Source of the DNA: an uncultured archaeon
GTDB taxonomy: Archaea > Altiarchaeota > Altiarchaeia > IMC4 > SCGC-AAA252-I15
Reading direction: 5' to 3'
DNA length: 36,660 nt
NCBI GenBank assembly: GCA_902384455.1
Contig: CABMCB010000038.1
Span: 1-36,660 of the forward strand
The position numbers and the translations under genes were made by a program. The stretch's first letter is position 1, and each line of letters opens with the position of its first letter. Positions 7,327 to 16,548 of the stretch are shown in pieces. A model generated the notes under the pieces. That model did no database searches. It was not told where the DNA came from and worked only from the letters and a program-made list of their open reading frames with translations.

Positions 7327-8628
7327 CTACTGGACCTTGATGCCGTAGGCTACTAGTTGCTTAACGAACTGAGGGTCGTTCTTCAACTTAGCCTTCATTA
7401 CTTCCGGCGTCATGGCCTTCACAGTCTTTAGAAATGCCTTTCTATCAAGTGCTGGGTCAGGCGTTCCCGGACGTTGTGCGCTCAACGTACCCGGGGCGAT
7501 AGCCCCATTCACTCCCGGACGACGGGTACCCTGCGGATTTGCCGCTGGTACAGGCGTCGGAGCCGTTGCTACAGCCGCAGGCTGACTAATCGCTGCTGAC
7601 TGCGCGGGTGTTGCTGGTTCCAACACCACTTCTACCGCTGGCGGGAGTACCGCTGCGGAAGCCGCTGGTGCTGGTGCCGCCGCTGGCGTGATTGGCGCTG
7701 CGGCTGCTGGTACTGATGCCGTCGTTCCTTCGAACGGGGCAAGTTTATCTCCTTGTTCCAAGAGGTCGGTGAATGCCGCCTCCAAGTTATCCAAGGTAAA
7801 ATCCATTTGGTTCGTTGTCAAGTACTCAACCAACGCCTCGTAATTTGCTTGGCATGGGTTGTAGTCACGAACGTGACGGCGCAAAAACTTTGCGGTGATG
7901 ACTTGTCCTTCCGCATATTCCTTGCGCTGCTGAATGTCGAGTTCCTGCTGAGCAAAGTCGGTTTTAAGAATTGAGCGAACAATTTCTTCTGCGCTCTTCG
8001 CGTCCTTTGCTTCCAACGCTTTCGATGCCGCTTCCTGAATTTGCGCCGGAGTCAACAACATCTTCGGCTCCTCGTTCTTGAAGGTAAGCTTCTGCTTCTT
8101 CAAACGATGAAAAGCCTGCGTGGCAAACTTGTGTGCGTCTCGCTGCTTAATAATGAGTCCCGAAAGCGTCGGAGACTCAAGATGAGTTGGACGGCCAATG
8201 GGCTGATTGTTATCATCAGCCACTTGATAATCTTGAATGTAGCGGAGAATCTTCCCGCTCGGGTCCTTTACGAGCGCGATACCCGCTTCTGCGAGTTCCG
8301 CCTCATGCTGCGACACAACAGGCGCTGCCGGAGCCGCTGGCTCCGTAATTGGCGCGGATGACGCTGCAACCGGTGCAGTATCTGCCATATCTGCGGCTTG
8401 TCGTGCGAGTTCTTCTGTGGTCGGCGGGATGGTTGCCTCGCCAGCAGTTACTGCGGCCTCTCTGGCAACAATCTCGTTATTCGCCGCGAGCATCAACTCA
8501 GAGACATAAGACACGACTTGTCTGTCTCGAAGAAGATTCTGCATCTCTTGGCTCGTCGCCGGATTCTTGATGGCTTCCTTAATTGCTGAATAGTCCATTT
8601 GCAGGACTTGGTCTTTCGTGATTGCCAT
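7327..8628 (-). CDS. Putative scaffolding or capsid assembly protein
   Basis: 433 aa, start ATG at 8628 after AAGGACAACAAC. The N-terminus is helical and charged. Two Ala/Pro-rich linkers lie around residues 75-110 and 300-370 (AAAPITPAAAPAP type). A charged helical segment sits between them, and there is a compact C-terminal module MTPEVMKAKLKNDPQFVKQL. A position directly before the capsid gene, no enzymatic motif, and a helical protein with Ala/Pro linkers fit a scaffold. I cannot prove it from sequence, and an internal virion protein is the alternative. Confidence 0.6.
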   Translation of the reverse strand: MAITKDQVLQMDYSAIKEAIKNPATSQEMQNLLRDRQVVSYVSELMLAANNEIVAREAAVTAGEATIPPTTEELARQAADMADTAPVAASSAPITEPAAPAAPVVSQHEAELAEAGIALVKDPSGKILRYIQDYQVADDNNQPIGRPTHLESPTLSGLIIKQRDAHKFATQAFHRLKKQKLTFKNEEPKMLLTPAQIQEAASKALEAKDAKSAEEIVRSILKTDFAQQELDIQQRKEYAEGQVITAKFLRRHVRDYNPCQANYEALVEYLTTNQMDFTLDNLEAAFTDLLEQGDKLAPFEGTTASVPAAAAPITPAAAPAPAASAAVLPPAVEVVLEPATPAQSAAISQPAAVATAPTPVPAANPQGTRRPGVNGAIAPGTLSAQRPGTPDPALDRKAFLKTVKAMTPEVMKAKLKNDPQFVKQLVAYGIKVQ

Positions 8629-8650
8629 TGTTGTTGTCCTTATTTGATTC

Positions 8651-9019
8651 TTACTGCTGTTCCTTTTCAGGAATTGGATTGCCGGGTACTACCATCTGGA
8701 AACGCTTCGGCGGTTCGTAGACCAGAGAAGGATTTTCTTGTTCCTTCAATCGGTCCATCGCAATTTTGCGGTGGGCCTTAACAGACTGAATCAGGTCGTT
8801 GGAAAACTTATTGAGAGTACGAGCATGCGCTTGAAGGGCTGCAACCTTGCGCTCATATCCTTCCTCTACCGGGTCCAATCTAATACAAGCCTCTGTCGCA
8901 TTGCGGCATGACTCACTTAACAACCGAACGAGGATGTTCCACCCCGGCTGATTAGTAAGCTGCGCTAACTCCACTCGCTCGTCTACTGTCAATGTTTTTT
9001 CGCCTAGAAAATCTGCCAT
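8651..9019 (-). CDS. Small conserved-type phage protein between portal and scaffold
   Basis: 122 aa, start ATG at 9019 after AAAGGAACACTCA. It is mostly helical (LDPVEEGYERKVAALQAHARTLN) with a Pro-rich C-terminus. No known motif is visible. The position suggests a head assembly accessory, but the function is unknown. Confidence 0.65.
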   Translation of the reverse strand: MADFLGEKTLTVDERVELAQLTNQPGWNILVRLLSESCRNATEACIRLDPVEEGYERKVAALQAHARTLNKFSNDLIQSVKAHRKIAMDRLKEQENPSLVYEPPKRFQMVVPGNPIPEKEQQ

Positions 9020-9038
9020 TGAGTGTTCCTTTGTTTCG

Positions 9039-9083
9039 GTGGAAGGGCGGGTCTTTCATCCGTAGGATGTTTTTCCCGCCCAC
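9039..9083 (-). promoter_or_regulatory. Stem-loop between portal and 122-aa gene
   Basis: GGGCGGG pairs with CCCGCCC, with an inner CATCC-TAC-GGATG hairpin. It is placed in the 76-base gap after the portal stop. There is no U-tract, so it is more likely an mRNA stability or processing element than a terminator. Confidence 0.5.
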
Positions 9084-9095
9084 TCCGAAGATTGG

Positions 9096-11213
9096 TTATA
9101 GTGCCGTTGTTGCGGCAAAGCCCTGCGTTTGCTCCGGGCCGCCGCTTAACAGCGGACTCATAGATTTTTCGATAGAAGCACGGACAGCCTCGTTTCCGGC
9201 CTTGCCTAGCTGCTTCTGGTTTTCCAGTGTCTGCTCTTGGGCAAACTTCGCGGCTTGCGCCTTCTCCGCGCTCGCTGCTTGCGCTTGTTGAAGTGCCGCT
9301 GGGCTGTTTGCCTGATGACGCTGTCTCTCTTCGTCTGACATTGGGCGGAGAAATTTCTGACTGAACTTCCAGCCAGCCGCGTCCGTAAATGCTTGGAAGA
9401 TGGCAACTGCGTCGAATTGATAGCCCGCGTCATTAGCGTTTGTCACGAACGTCGGATTATTCAAAAGCTGAATCATGATTGGTAGCGCTTGGGCCATTTC
9501 CTTCTTTGCGCCCAAATTAGCACCGGCTAGGACCTCATACTCGAATTTTGCGTTGCGGTAGTCGATGTGGTCTAACTTGTACTCCGCCCCAATCTTCTCG
9601 CCCAGAATTTCTCTAAGCACCGTGGTCGGTAGCAGGTCGTTGTTCAATTCGTCCATGATAAGCAACCAAGGCTCGAAACACTGACGAACGAAACGACCCG
9701 TTGGGCCGTCAAGTCGGGATGCGTTGGCTTGAATAACAGCCGCTGCGCCGGTGCCCGACCTCATACCGGTGGTTGACACACCTGCGTGTCCAGCGCCCTG
9801 AATAACTTGCTCGTTCGCGCCAGACGTGGCCGCGCCCGCTGCTTGGGACTGCTGAATGAATTGAAATGCCTCGCTCGGGGGAGCGGGCATTTGTAAGAAC
9901 TTGAATGCTTTTTCAACGTCTTCTTCTACGTCGATAATGCCGCCCTGCTCCCAGCGCGTATTCTGAGTCGGCGCATTAAAGCCTTTCTTACGAAGCGCGA
10001 CCGGCTGTAAACAATAGGCTAAAAGGTCGAGTGCAAGGTTGGTTACCCCTTGCTCAACGATTTGTTCGCTTCCGATAAGTAGGCCGAGGCCCTGCCCATA
10101 AAAGCTGTCCGGGATATTACGCCAGTTAGCCGACAAGAACGGGATGCGCCCGTATGGGTTCGCTTCGTTGCGAATAAGGATGTTATGGCCGTTAAAACAC
10201 AGAACCACAATTACCTTCTCGTTGTCCCAACGCTCTAGAATTTCAATTGGTGCGCGGTTCGGGTCAGCCGTGGTCTTGTAGTTCCTCGGCTTACTGTGCT
10301 GCAAATAACCCATCATCCCTTCCGGGATGGTCATCGAAATGTTGTCGGGCCCAGAAGACGGCTTATCTGCACGCGCAAAAATAGCGCGAAGAACTTCTTC
10401 GTCTGGGATTTCATAGCCTTCGACACCGCGCAGGCGGTCTAGGTCTTGGTACGTCGCATAATCACGATAAACAACCCACGCCGCTCGGCGAATATCGCCG
10501 ACACGGCATCCGGGGTCAACCAACACAGTACGAATATCGCACCAGCGAAGCCACGGATGAGAGATTGTCTTATCGTAAAAAATTACTTCAAAGTCGTCTG
10601 ACTCAGGCGTATCAATGTGAACTACACCTTCGCCGTCCGGCACCTGTGTCTTCTCTGCGTAGCGCTTGTACTTCTTAATCTTTTTCTTGTACTCTGTGTA
10701 GCCCCACTTCCAAATTCCGGTGCCGAGAAGGGCCATCTGGTCTAAGCCGCGCTCGATTTCTTCCTCGAAGTGCATAGCTTTAAGTTCGAATGTGAAGACC
10801 GCAGTCTTCGCGTCCAAAAGCCCTTGGTCTGTCCCCGGGCTCGGGCGAAGCAGGAAGCACGGGTCTTCGTAGAAAATACCGCCCATCACTTTCGGGACGA
10901 TTGAGCTGATGTGGTTAGACACCATGAACTTCGGAACAGACGAAGACGCCACGCCCGCCGAGCCCCCACCGTCCATGTTATTCCCGGACATCGGCGACTG
11001 GTAAAGTAAGTCTGCCATTGTCCAGCCGGAGGCCCACTGGTTAATGTTGATGAAATTGTCCGCAGTCTCGGTGTCTGTTAGAACAAGCTTAATCGCAGCC
11101 GTGTCATTGAACTGAATGGTTCCTGTCTCAGCATCAATGTAAGTATTCTCGGTTGTAATCTCAGCGGCTGGCTCTTGGTACAACGCCTCGACCTTCTGGT
11201 CAATCTCGCTCAT
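9096..11213 (-). CDS. Portal protein
   Basis: About 705 aa from ATG 11213 (MSEIDQKVEAL), which overlaps the terminase TGA as ATGA and has GGAG upstream; an in-frame ATG three codons earlier is less well placed. Portal-like features are an N-terminal MADLLYQSPMSGNN region, GGIFYEDPCFLLRPSPG, a long wing-like middle with GRIPFLSANWRNIPDSFYGQGLG, and a helical C-terminal crown rich in Gln and Ala (QQAQAASAEKAQAAKFAQEQ). The length fits large podoviral portals. It forms the dodecameric DNA channel and docks the terminase encoded immediately upstream. Confidence 0.85.
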   Translation of the reverse strand: MSEIDQKVEALYQEPAAEITTENTYIDAETGTIQFNDTAAIKLVLTDTETADNFININQWASGWTMADLLYQSPMSGNNMDGGGSAGVASSSVPKFMVSNHISSIVPKVMGGIFYEDPCFLLRPSPGTDQGLLDAKTAVFTFELKAMHFEEEIERGLDQMALLGTGIWKWGYTEYKKKIKKYKRYAEKTQVPDGEGVVHIDTPESDDFEVIFYDKTISHPWLRWCDIRTVLVDPGCRVGDIRRAAWVVYRDYATYQDLDRLRGVEGYEIPDEEVLRAIFARADKPSSGPDNISMTIPEGMMGYLQHSKPRNYKTTADPNRAPIEILERWDNEKVIVVLCFNGHNILIRNEANPYGRIPFLSANWRNIPDSFYGQGLGLLIGSEQIVEQGVTNLALDLLAYCLQPVALRKKGFNAPTQNTRWEQGGIIDVEEDVEKAFKFLQMPAPPSEAFQFIQQSQAAGAATSGANEQVIQGAGHAGVSTTGMRSGTGAAAVIQANASRLDGPTGRFVRQCFEPWLLIMDELNNDLLPTTVLREILGEKIGAEYKLDHIDYRNAKFEYEVLAGANLGAKKEMAQALPIMIQLLNNPTFVTNANDAGYQFDAVAIFQAFTDAAGWKFSQKFLRPMSDEERQRHQANSPAALQQAQAASAEKAQAAKFAQEQTLENQKQLGKAGNEAVRASIEKSMSPLLSGGPEQTQGFAATTAL

Positions 11214-13498
11214 AATCTCCAAGGTCCTCTGTTACCAAAAACTCTCAATCTCGGGTCTTGCGGCTTCGGCGGGGTAATCTCTACGGCCACCGACGGCTTT
11301 TCTTTCATTGGAAGAAAATCAGAGCCGTGCATGGTGGTCAAACCGTAGCCGGAACCGAACATACGCTCGTGATTGTGTTTTTTAATGTAATCTTTTTCTT
11401 CCTTATCTAGGAGTGTCTTATACTCTTCCGAACCCATAGCATCCTTGATAAGAACCGAGGCCGGAAGACATGTCGCCGCTTGTGCAATGGCATCCGGGAT
11501 GTCGTCTTTACGACCCTTCTTCGTCTCGCCTGTGAAATTTTCAAATTGCTTATACGTCTCATCAATCCACGGGCCGGACACAATATGAAGACGGTCAGCC
11601 TTGAACAACAATTCCAAGGTCTTAACTCGGTTCGCTTTCGCGTTCGGCTCGTTCGACGGCGGTCTTAACTCAACTTTGCTGAGGTCAACGCCGTATCTAA
11701 TTGCGTGAGCGTTCATCGCGGTCTTCAACAAGTCTGCGCCGTTTATCTTCTCGATGATGATTCTCTTTGCTTGAGGATACTTACGAATGAAAAGAACAGC
11801 TTGCAACGCAAGTTCCGACGACCGCCACTTATCAAACTCAATCTCAATCACAACCATTTCAGACGTATTGTCTGGACGACGGTGAATGCGGGATGCCGCT
11901 AAAACAGAAAAATCAGATGTTCTTGAGTCGCTGAATGCAAAATCAAACGTCAGAACGACATCACCCTCTTTCGGGGCTGCGGTCGCCGCGTACGTGTGAG
12001 ATAACAAAAGCTGCCTGTTGAAGTGGCAGATAAAATCCGCCATCTGCTGGGGGTCGGTTGCGATGTTCAAGTACTGATTTTTAAAGCCGCGTTCCTTATA
12101 CTGTCTCAGCTTGGTCTGCAACGCCTTCCAGCCGAGTTTATATGGGAACCACAAATCCACCATGTCTTCGGTTATCTTAAACACGCCGTTCGGGGTATTA
12201 AGCAGCTTTTGAAACTCCGCCTCTCTCCCCGGCTTAGGTGTGTATGCCGAGACGCACACATACTTGAATGGCTCTGGCTCATTACCTTCCTCATCCTTCG
12301 ACATACGAAAGCCGTACCAGTCGTTGGTGAAGTAGCGAGTGCCAATTACGTCTGTGAAACCCCAAGGCTCCACCAACGCTTCCGTGGCCGCAATTTTGTT
12401 TTTCAACGTTTCTCGAAGCTCGTCATCCAATGAGTTCTTATCTTCAACAACGTCGTCCAGCTTACGGATGTCGCAACGAAGGCCAACGTAAGACGAGTCC
12501 ATCGAGGAAATCCACACGTGGTCTTCTTTGGTCTCGTACGTTTTCGCCGGACAAGTAATTGGGCCGGACGAGCGCCCCGCCACACCGGTGAGGATGTATT
12601 CAGGAAACAATTTTTGGAAAGCGGTTGCTTGGCCTCGGGACGGCAAATAGAACTTACGCTTAATCTCGCCCATGAACTTCGACGCAAGATTACGAACCGA
12701 TGTCATAATCATAATGCGAATGTCGGGGACGTTAAGCATCCACTGAATCGCATCCATTCCGTTTATCGTTGACTTAAAACCAGAGCGCGGTGCAAAAAGC
12801 ATCATCGTCTTGGTCGAGATAGTCTCAATTTTCCCGCCGACTTCGACGCGAGTTTCGCGCTTCTGTTCGTTGATAGCCTCTTCCACGTCGCTGCGTAACA
12901 TTCCCGGGAAGAATAGGCCGTCAAAATTCTTTTGCACAAACTGGTCGCAGAGCATCTGGTGTGTGTCGTGAAACATCTGCGTGTTTCCCAACAAGCGGCA
13001 TAACCAGAACAAATCCTTACGGGCTTTGTCGCGAAGGTCAAGCCAGCGGCGGAATGACACAACCTCGTTCACTTCGAACTCTTCGCGGTATTCCTTCTGG
13101 GTCGTTTCAATTTTGACCGGCTTCTCTCCGTCCCATCCGAAGATGGCCGGGATGGTAATCTTCTCAACCGACGGAATCGGCATACGCTGCTTTGGCTTCT
13201 TAGACGCCTCTGCTAGCTCATCCTCTTCGTCGCAGATGACATTAAGCGCACCGCCCTCGTAAATTCCTAACAGGGTAACGAGAGTACGGCACTCGCTCTT
13301 ATAGAACTTTCCGGTAGCGTCAAGCGCGACTGCCCACGACAAATCTTCCCTGTGGCGGGCGTCCCGTACTGCGGCTTGCTCTTCACTAGCGGCAACGGAT
13401 GCTAAACTCGGATAAGGTTCCGGCAAACCGTTATCGCGGGCGCGTTGATTCGCTTTACGACGACGGGCTCTTTCCTTTTGTGAGAGTTCTTTTGCCAT
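11210..13498 (-). CDS. terL: Terminase large subunit (packaging ATPase and nuclease)
   Basis: 762 aa, start ATG at 13498. Motifs: a Walker A-like APRSGFKST near residues 236-244, a Walker B-like KLDDVVEDKN near 346-355, and an RNase H-fold nuclease with TFDFAFSDSRTSDFSV near 517-532 and GRKDDIPDAIA near 662-672, supplying the acidic metal ligands. It packages genomic DNA through the portal encoded by the overlapping downstream gene. The N-terminal 100 residues are a basic extension with no assigned role. I see no obvious small terminase subunit; the 91-aa gene upstream is one weak candidate. Confidence 0.92.
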   Translation of the reverse strand: MAKELSQKERARRRKANQRARDNGLPEPYPSLASVAASEEQAAVRDARHREDLSWAVALDATGKFYKSECRTLVTLLGIYEGGALNVICDEEDELAEASKKPKQRMPIPSVEKITIPAIFGWDGEKPVKIETTQKEYREEFEVNEVVSFRRWLDLRDKARKDLFWLCRLLGNTQMFHDTHQMLCDQFVQKNFDGLFFPGMLRSDVEEAINEQKRETRVEVGGKIETISTKTMMLFAPRSGFKSTINGMDAIQWMLNVPDIRIMIMTSVRNLASKFMGEIKRKFYLPSRGQATAFQKLFPEYILTGVAGRSSGPITCPAKTYETKEDHVWISSMDSSYVGLRCDIRKLDDVVEDKNSLDDELRETLKNKIAATEALVEPWGFTDVIGTRYFTNDWYGFRMSKDEEGNEPEPFKYVCVSAYTPKPGREAEFQKLLNTPNGVFKITEDMVDLWFPYKLGWKALQTKLRQYKERGFKNQYLNIATDPQQMADFICHFNRQLLLSHTYAATAAPKEGDVVLTFDFAFSDSRTSDFSVLAASRIHRRPDNTSEMVVIEIEFDKWRSSELALQAVLFIRKYPQAKRIIIEKINGADLLKTAMNAHAIRYGVDLSKVELRPPSNEPNAKANRVKTLELLFKADRLHIVSGPWIDETYKQFENFTGETKKGRKDDIPDAIAQAATCLPASVLIKDAMGSEEYKTLLDKEEKDYIKKHNHERMFGSGYGLTTMHGSDFLPMKEKPSVAVEITPPKPQDPRLRVFGNRGPWRL

Positions 13499-13510
13499 GC
13501 CTTTCTCCGG

Positions 13511-13786
13511 TTATTGGGCCAGCGCCTTCTTCGCGTCCTCTCTCGTTTGGAGAGCGGTATTTAGCTCGGGCGCTTCGTTGTTGCGTATCCCCATGAACTC
13601 TTTTTCATCTGCTGGGGTGGTTCTTCGTGCTCCGGCTGGTGCTGCACCGGATGTTTGTCTTACTTGGTGGGCCTGTGTGTATGAGAAAGCGTTTGGTGCG
13701 CCTCCTGTTACACTGCTAGTAAATTTGTTTGCTGACTCTAAGGCCTTCTTCGCCCCCGCCAGCTTTTTATCTGTGTCGTTTGGCAT
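13511..13786 (-). CDS. Small protein of unknown function upstream of terminase
   Basis: 91 aa. The ATG at 13786 shares its A with the upstream stop (TAATG). Lys/Ala-rich helical ends flank a Gly/Ala/Pro-rich middle. No recognisable DNA-binding motif is visible. The position could suit a terminase small subunit, but the sequence gives no support beyond that. Confidence 0.5.
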   Translation of the reverse strand: MPNDTDKKLAGAKKALESANKFTSSVTGGAPNAFSYTQAHQVRQTSGAAPAGARRTTPADEKEFMGIRNNEAPELNTALQTREDAKKALAQ

Positions 13787-14400
13787 TAGCTCCCCGCTGG
13801 GTCCATGTCCTCCTCAGCCTCATTCTCCTTCACCAATGCTTTAGCTGAGTAGCCGTTCTGGTCCTTAAAGACCCCGATTATTCCGCCGGGTTCAACCTTC
13901 AAACTGTCGTAGCTTTTATCAAACAAACGAGAAATTTCTCTGATAACCGAGCCGTGAACGCAAGCCGCTGACGGTGCGCCGCCTTCTTCCCCGACCTTGA
14001 TGATATTCATAAGAATGGGGTCTATGCGGTCACGAAACGACTGCACGCTTTCGCCTCCCGGTATGGTTTCTTCCGGGTTATCTCTGTAATATGCCAGCTT
14101 GTCGCGATTCTCTTCGTTCTTTGGTTTACCAGCAAAATCTCCGGTATCCAAGCTATTCAAGTTCTGCATCCCGACCGTGTTAAGGCCCTTCGCCTTCGCA
14201 AGCGGCTCAAGCGTTTGAGCGGTACGTTGCATTCCGCTGTGATAAAGTGCGCTTAGTTTATACGCAGACAGATAATGTGGGATTTCTTCCGCCTGTGTCT
14301 GTCCCTCTTCGTTCAACGGGATGTCAATATCCCCACGGAACGAGTCGGACTTATTCAGGTCAGTCTCTCCGTGCCTTATGAAGAACGCGACCAGCTTCAC
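13786..14400 (-). CDS. Histidine phosphatase (phosphoglycerate mutase-like) family protein
   Basis: 204 aa with a GTG start at 14400 directly after the protease TAA, preceded by GAAGGA inside the protease end. The catalytic RHG motif is FIRHGETDLN (His near residue 10). A conserved Arg lies in SGMQRTAQT, and the second catalytic His is in CVHGSVIRE near residue 149. So it should form the 2-His phospho-transfer site. The substrate is unknown: nucleotides, sugar phosphates or phosphoproteins are possible. It lies in the structural block, translationally coupled to the protease, which is an unusual place for such an enzyme. Confidence 0.88.
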   Translation of the reverse strand: MKLVAFFIRHGETDLNKSDSFRGDIDIPLNEEGQTQAEEIPHYLSAYKLSALYHSGMQRTAQTLEPLAKAKGLNTVGMQNLNSLDTGDFAGKPKNEENRDKLAYYRDNPEETIPGGESVQSFRDRIDPILMNIIKVGEEGGAPSAACVHGSVIREISRLFDKSYDSLKVEPGGIIGVFKDQNGYSAKALVKENEAEEDMDPAGS

Positions 14401-15273
14401 TTAGTTTTCCTTCAACCAGTCCAAGATGTCTTGAAGCAGTTTGTCAATTCGTGACCCCAGCGTGTCCGGCGTCGGTGGTACCGACGGTTCTGGCGGCTTA
14501 CCTTGCGGCGGTCTAGGTTTTAAACCAGCAGAATCATCTTCCAAGAAATTATACAGCGTCTTACCTGTCGGCATTGCCGCTGTCGGCATCTGTGTCGCGG
14601 GAAATACTATCTCGACGATGCCCACAATCTTACCCGTAACCGGGTTAACCAGCGCGGAGCCGGACGCGCCGGGGCCGGTACCGACCGCTACCAAGTAACG
14701 ACCAACCAAAGGTTTCATGCGCTCAATAGGCTGAGTGATGATATTAGAAACCACCGGGCCCTCGACAACCTGCTTAGTGAGACCGAGAGCGAAGTTGACG
14801 TTCAAAAGTGTTGTACCCGACACCGGACTCGGGGAAGTTAAATCGACCTCAATCGGCTGAAATTCGGTGTGGCTGCGAAACGTAATGACCGCATAGTCAT
14901 AACGGTCGTCGTTCTCGGCCTTTATGATTTTAATTTCATGAAGAACCGGGTGGTCGGCTAACTCTTCCGCAACGTAATACGCGTGTTCGCCTTCCGGTTT
15001 AAAACAATGCCCCGCTGTGAGCGCAACGTAATCTGTCTCGCTGCCTCTGCCGATAACGGTCGCGGTACAAGTGAAGCGAGATTTAAACTCACAGCCCCAC
15101 TCCCAATCAGAATCGAAGAATCCCGGGTACTCGGTCCACTTACAAACCTGTTTACCCTCGTATACCACAAGCGTCGAGTGCGCCAGTTTTTCTCGAATAT
15201 TCAGAGTCTTGGCTGGCGCTGTCGGTGAGAATACCGCTGCCACTAAAAGGGCAAACGTGAGCAACATCTTCAT
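14401..15273 (-). CDS. Secreted trypsin-like serine protease
   Basis: 290 aa. An N-terminal signal peptide, MKMLLTFALLVAAVFS with likely cleavage after the Ala-rich PTAPA, is followed by a chymotrypsin-fold domain. The catalytic triad is visible: LTAGHC (His near 89), DDRYDYAVI (Asp near 125) and GPGASGSAL (Ser near 205). Cys pairs such as CEFKSRFTC suggest disulphides in the periplasm or outside the cell. The C-terminus is Pro-rich, then a short amphipathic helix. It might trim virion proteins, damage the envelope or act on host surface proteins. It is followed directly by the phosphatase gene. Confidence 0.88.
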   Translation of the reverse strand: MKMLLTFALLVAAVFSPTAPAKTLNIREKLAHSTLVVYEGKQVCKWTEYPGFFDSDWEWGCEFKSRFTCTATVIGRGSETDYVALTAGHCFKPEGEHAYYVAEELADHPVLHEIKIIKAENDDRYDYAVITFRSHTEFQPIEVDLTSPSPVSGTTLLNVNFALGLTKQVVEGPVVSNIITQPIERMKPLVGRYLVAVGTGPGASGSALVNPVTGKIVGIVEIVFPATQMPTAAMPTGKTLYNFLEDDSAGLKPRPPQGKPPEPSVPPTPDTLGSRIDKLLQDILDWLKEN

Positions 15274-15348
15274 TTACGTTCCAGAAGACGGCCCTTTGCA
15301 GAGCATCACCGTCTTAACGCGGTTCCCGAGGGACCCTCTGCTCCGCGT

Positions 15349-15618
15349 TTACAAATTCGTCTTGACAACGACGGTTGTGTCGGCGTCCTTGTCTTTGTCC
15401 TTCCCAAACATTTTAGAGGCGCGGTTGACCGCATACGGAGAGGACGCAAATGCGCCCAGCCCTGTCAACGCCATGCCGTCCGGCATTGCGTGGGTCTTCC
15501 ACACAACGAACAAAAGACTTGCGATTGACGCCAGTGTGCTCGCGGCGGTTAAGACGCGACTGCTGGACGGCTGGCCGTTATCAGAGAAGGCCAACCTTAC
15601 CCACTCTATAACGCCCAT
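15349..15618 (-). CDS. Small membrane protein, possible holin
   Basis: 89 aa, with one or two hydrophobic segments (VLTAASTLASIASLLFVVW and MALTGLGAFASSPYAV). An SSSR motif comes before the first helix, and a charged C-terminus KDKDKDAD follows the second. This size and layout is common among small membrane proteins in phage lysis regions. No endolysin lies next to it, so holin is only a suggestion. The 75 bases between it and the protease start hold no gene. Confidence 0.6.
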   Translation of the reverse strand: MGVIEWVRLAFSDNGQPSSSRVLTAASTLASIASLLFVVWKTHAMPDGMALTGLGAFASSPYAVNRASKMFGKDKDKDADTTVVVKTNL

Positions 15619-15810
15619 TTACTTCTTAAACCCGCCCATCGTGTGAGCAAAATTTGCCATGTGCTGGACATGCTCATTCTTGGAGTTTCGGGCTGTGGCC
15701 AGACGGTCAGCCGGAATCGGCTGGTCTTCCGGGATATTCAGTGCCCGATGCAGTCCACCTTTGCGGAGATGGTGCATGGCGCGGTAAAGTGATGCGTTGT
15801 GCTTAGCCAT
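15619..15810 (-). CDS. Small basic phage protein, 63 aa
   Basis: The start ATG at 15810 overlaps the stop of the upstream gene (TAATG). The sequence is His/Arg-rich and helical (LYRAMHHLRKGGLHRAL). Its own stop lies next to the start of the membrane protein gene. Function unknown. The compact overlaps support a real gene. Confidence 0.6.
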   Translation of the reverse strand: MAKHNASLYRAMHHLRKGGLHRALNIPEDQPIPADRLATARNSKNEHVQHMANFAHTMGGFKK

Positions 15811-16064
15811 TACGCCCCCTGCATTACTGGGTTTGGAATCGGGGTCGGCGTGCTTGCTGCCATCGGCTCACTATTCTCGTCGTGCTCCTCGCCGGGGTTC
15901 GGCGCAGAGGTGTGCTCCATCATGTGGTCAATCATCGCGTCGTGATTGGCAACCGCACCCTTCACGTCCTTGTGAGGACCGTCCTTGTGAACGTGGTGAA
16001 CGGTATGGCTTCCATCTTCGTGATGTTCGACGTGGGTATGGGTATATGGGTGCTTCTTCTTCAT
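15810..16064 (-). CDS. Histidine-rich small protein
   Basis: 84 aa. The N-terminal half is densely His-rich (HVEHHEDGSHTVHHVH), which suggests metal binding. The C-terminal half is Pro/Ala-rich. The ATG at 16064 overlaps the TGA of the upstream gene. The function is unknown; metal storage or a virion accessory role is speculation. Confidence 0.6.
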   Translation of the reverse strand: MKKKHPYTHTHVEHHEDGSHTVHHVHKDGPHKDVKGAVANHDAMIDHMMEHTSAPNPGEEHDENSEPMAASTPTPIPNPVMQGA

Positions 16065-16372
16065 GACTTTTCCTTCGGCGGTTCGACAAACTCACAACAG
16101 CCGTGCTGAATATTGACTATCGCTTTTCCTTCCGAATCGTGACGAACTTGTGGGTCCACCAGCATGACGGCTTGAGAACAACGGCCCGTTCCATCGAAAG
16201 CAACTACTGGCCCACCGCTGGCATCCTTTCTTAAGTAGATGCAGTCTTCACAGTGGTAAGGCCCATCTTCCGCGTAACCGGACAACTTGGTGCTAGGTGA
16301 CGGCCAGAGAGAACCAACCTCGCCGATAAGCCTTTTTAGACCCTCGATTTTTCTCGGCCAGTTTCCCGACAT
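16061..16372 (-). CDS. Small Cys-rich protein, possible metal-binding
   Basis: About 103 aa from the ATG at 16372 (MSGNWPRKIEGL), chosen over an upstream in-frame ATG because AAAGGAT lies at good spacing. The cysteines are in CEDCIYLR, GRCSQAV and GCCEF, an arrangement reminiscent of a small iron-sulphur or zinc cluster protein. No family could be assigned with certainty. Confidence 0.6.
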   Translation of the reverse strand: MSGNWPRKIEGLKRLIGEVGSLWPSPSTKLSGYAEDGPYHCEDCIYLRKDASGGPVVAFDGTGRCSQAVMLVDPQVRHDSEGKAIVNIQHGCCEFVEPPKEKS

Positions 16373-16373
16373 G

Positions 16374-16547
16374 TTAATCCTTTTTACGAGACTCGTGCGC
16401 CGTCTTGTACGATGCGTTCTTATGGGCGTGCTCCGGGAGGTCATGCGACCCCTTGGAGGCTGCGTCCCACTCGGCTAGTGCCTTCTTCCCTAATACTTCC
16501 GGGTTCGCGTGCAGATAGCCTTGTTGCGATTTTGATACAAACGGCAT
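16374..16547 (-). CDS. Small phage protein of the MPFVSKSQQ type
   Basis: 57 aa from ATG 16547. The N-terminus MPFVSKSQQGYLHANP is a pattern I have seen at the start of many small phage proteins of unknown role. The rest is charged and ends HESRKKD. It starts just after the upstream stop and ends 2 bases before the next gene. Confidence 0.65.
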   Translation of the reverse strand: MPFVSKSQQGYLHANPEVLGKKALAEWDAASKGSHDLPEHAHKNASYKTAHESRKKD

Positions 16548-16548
16548 G

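Noticed and set aside
15071..15646. Plus-strand 191-aa frame
   Set aside because: Antisense to the protease and membrane protein genes, which have clear motifs.
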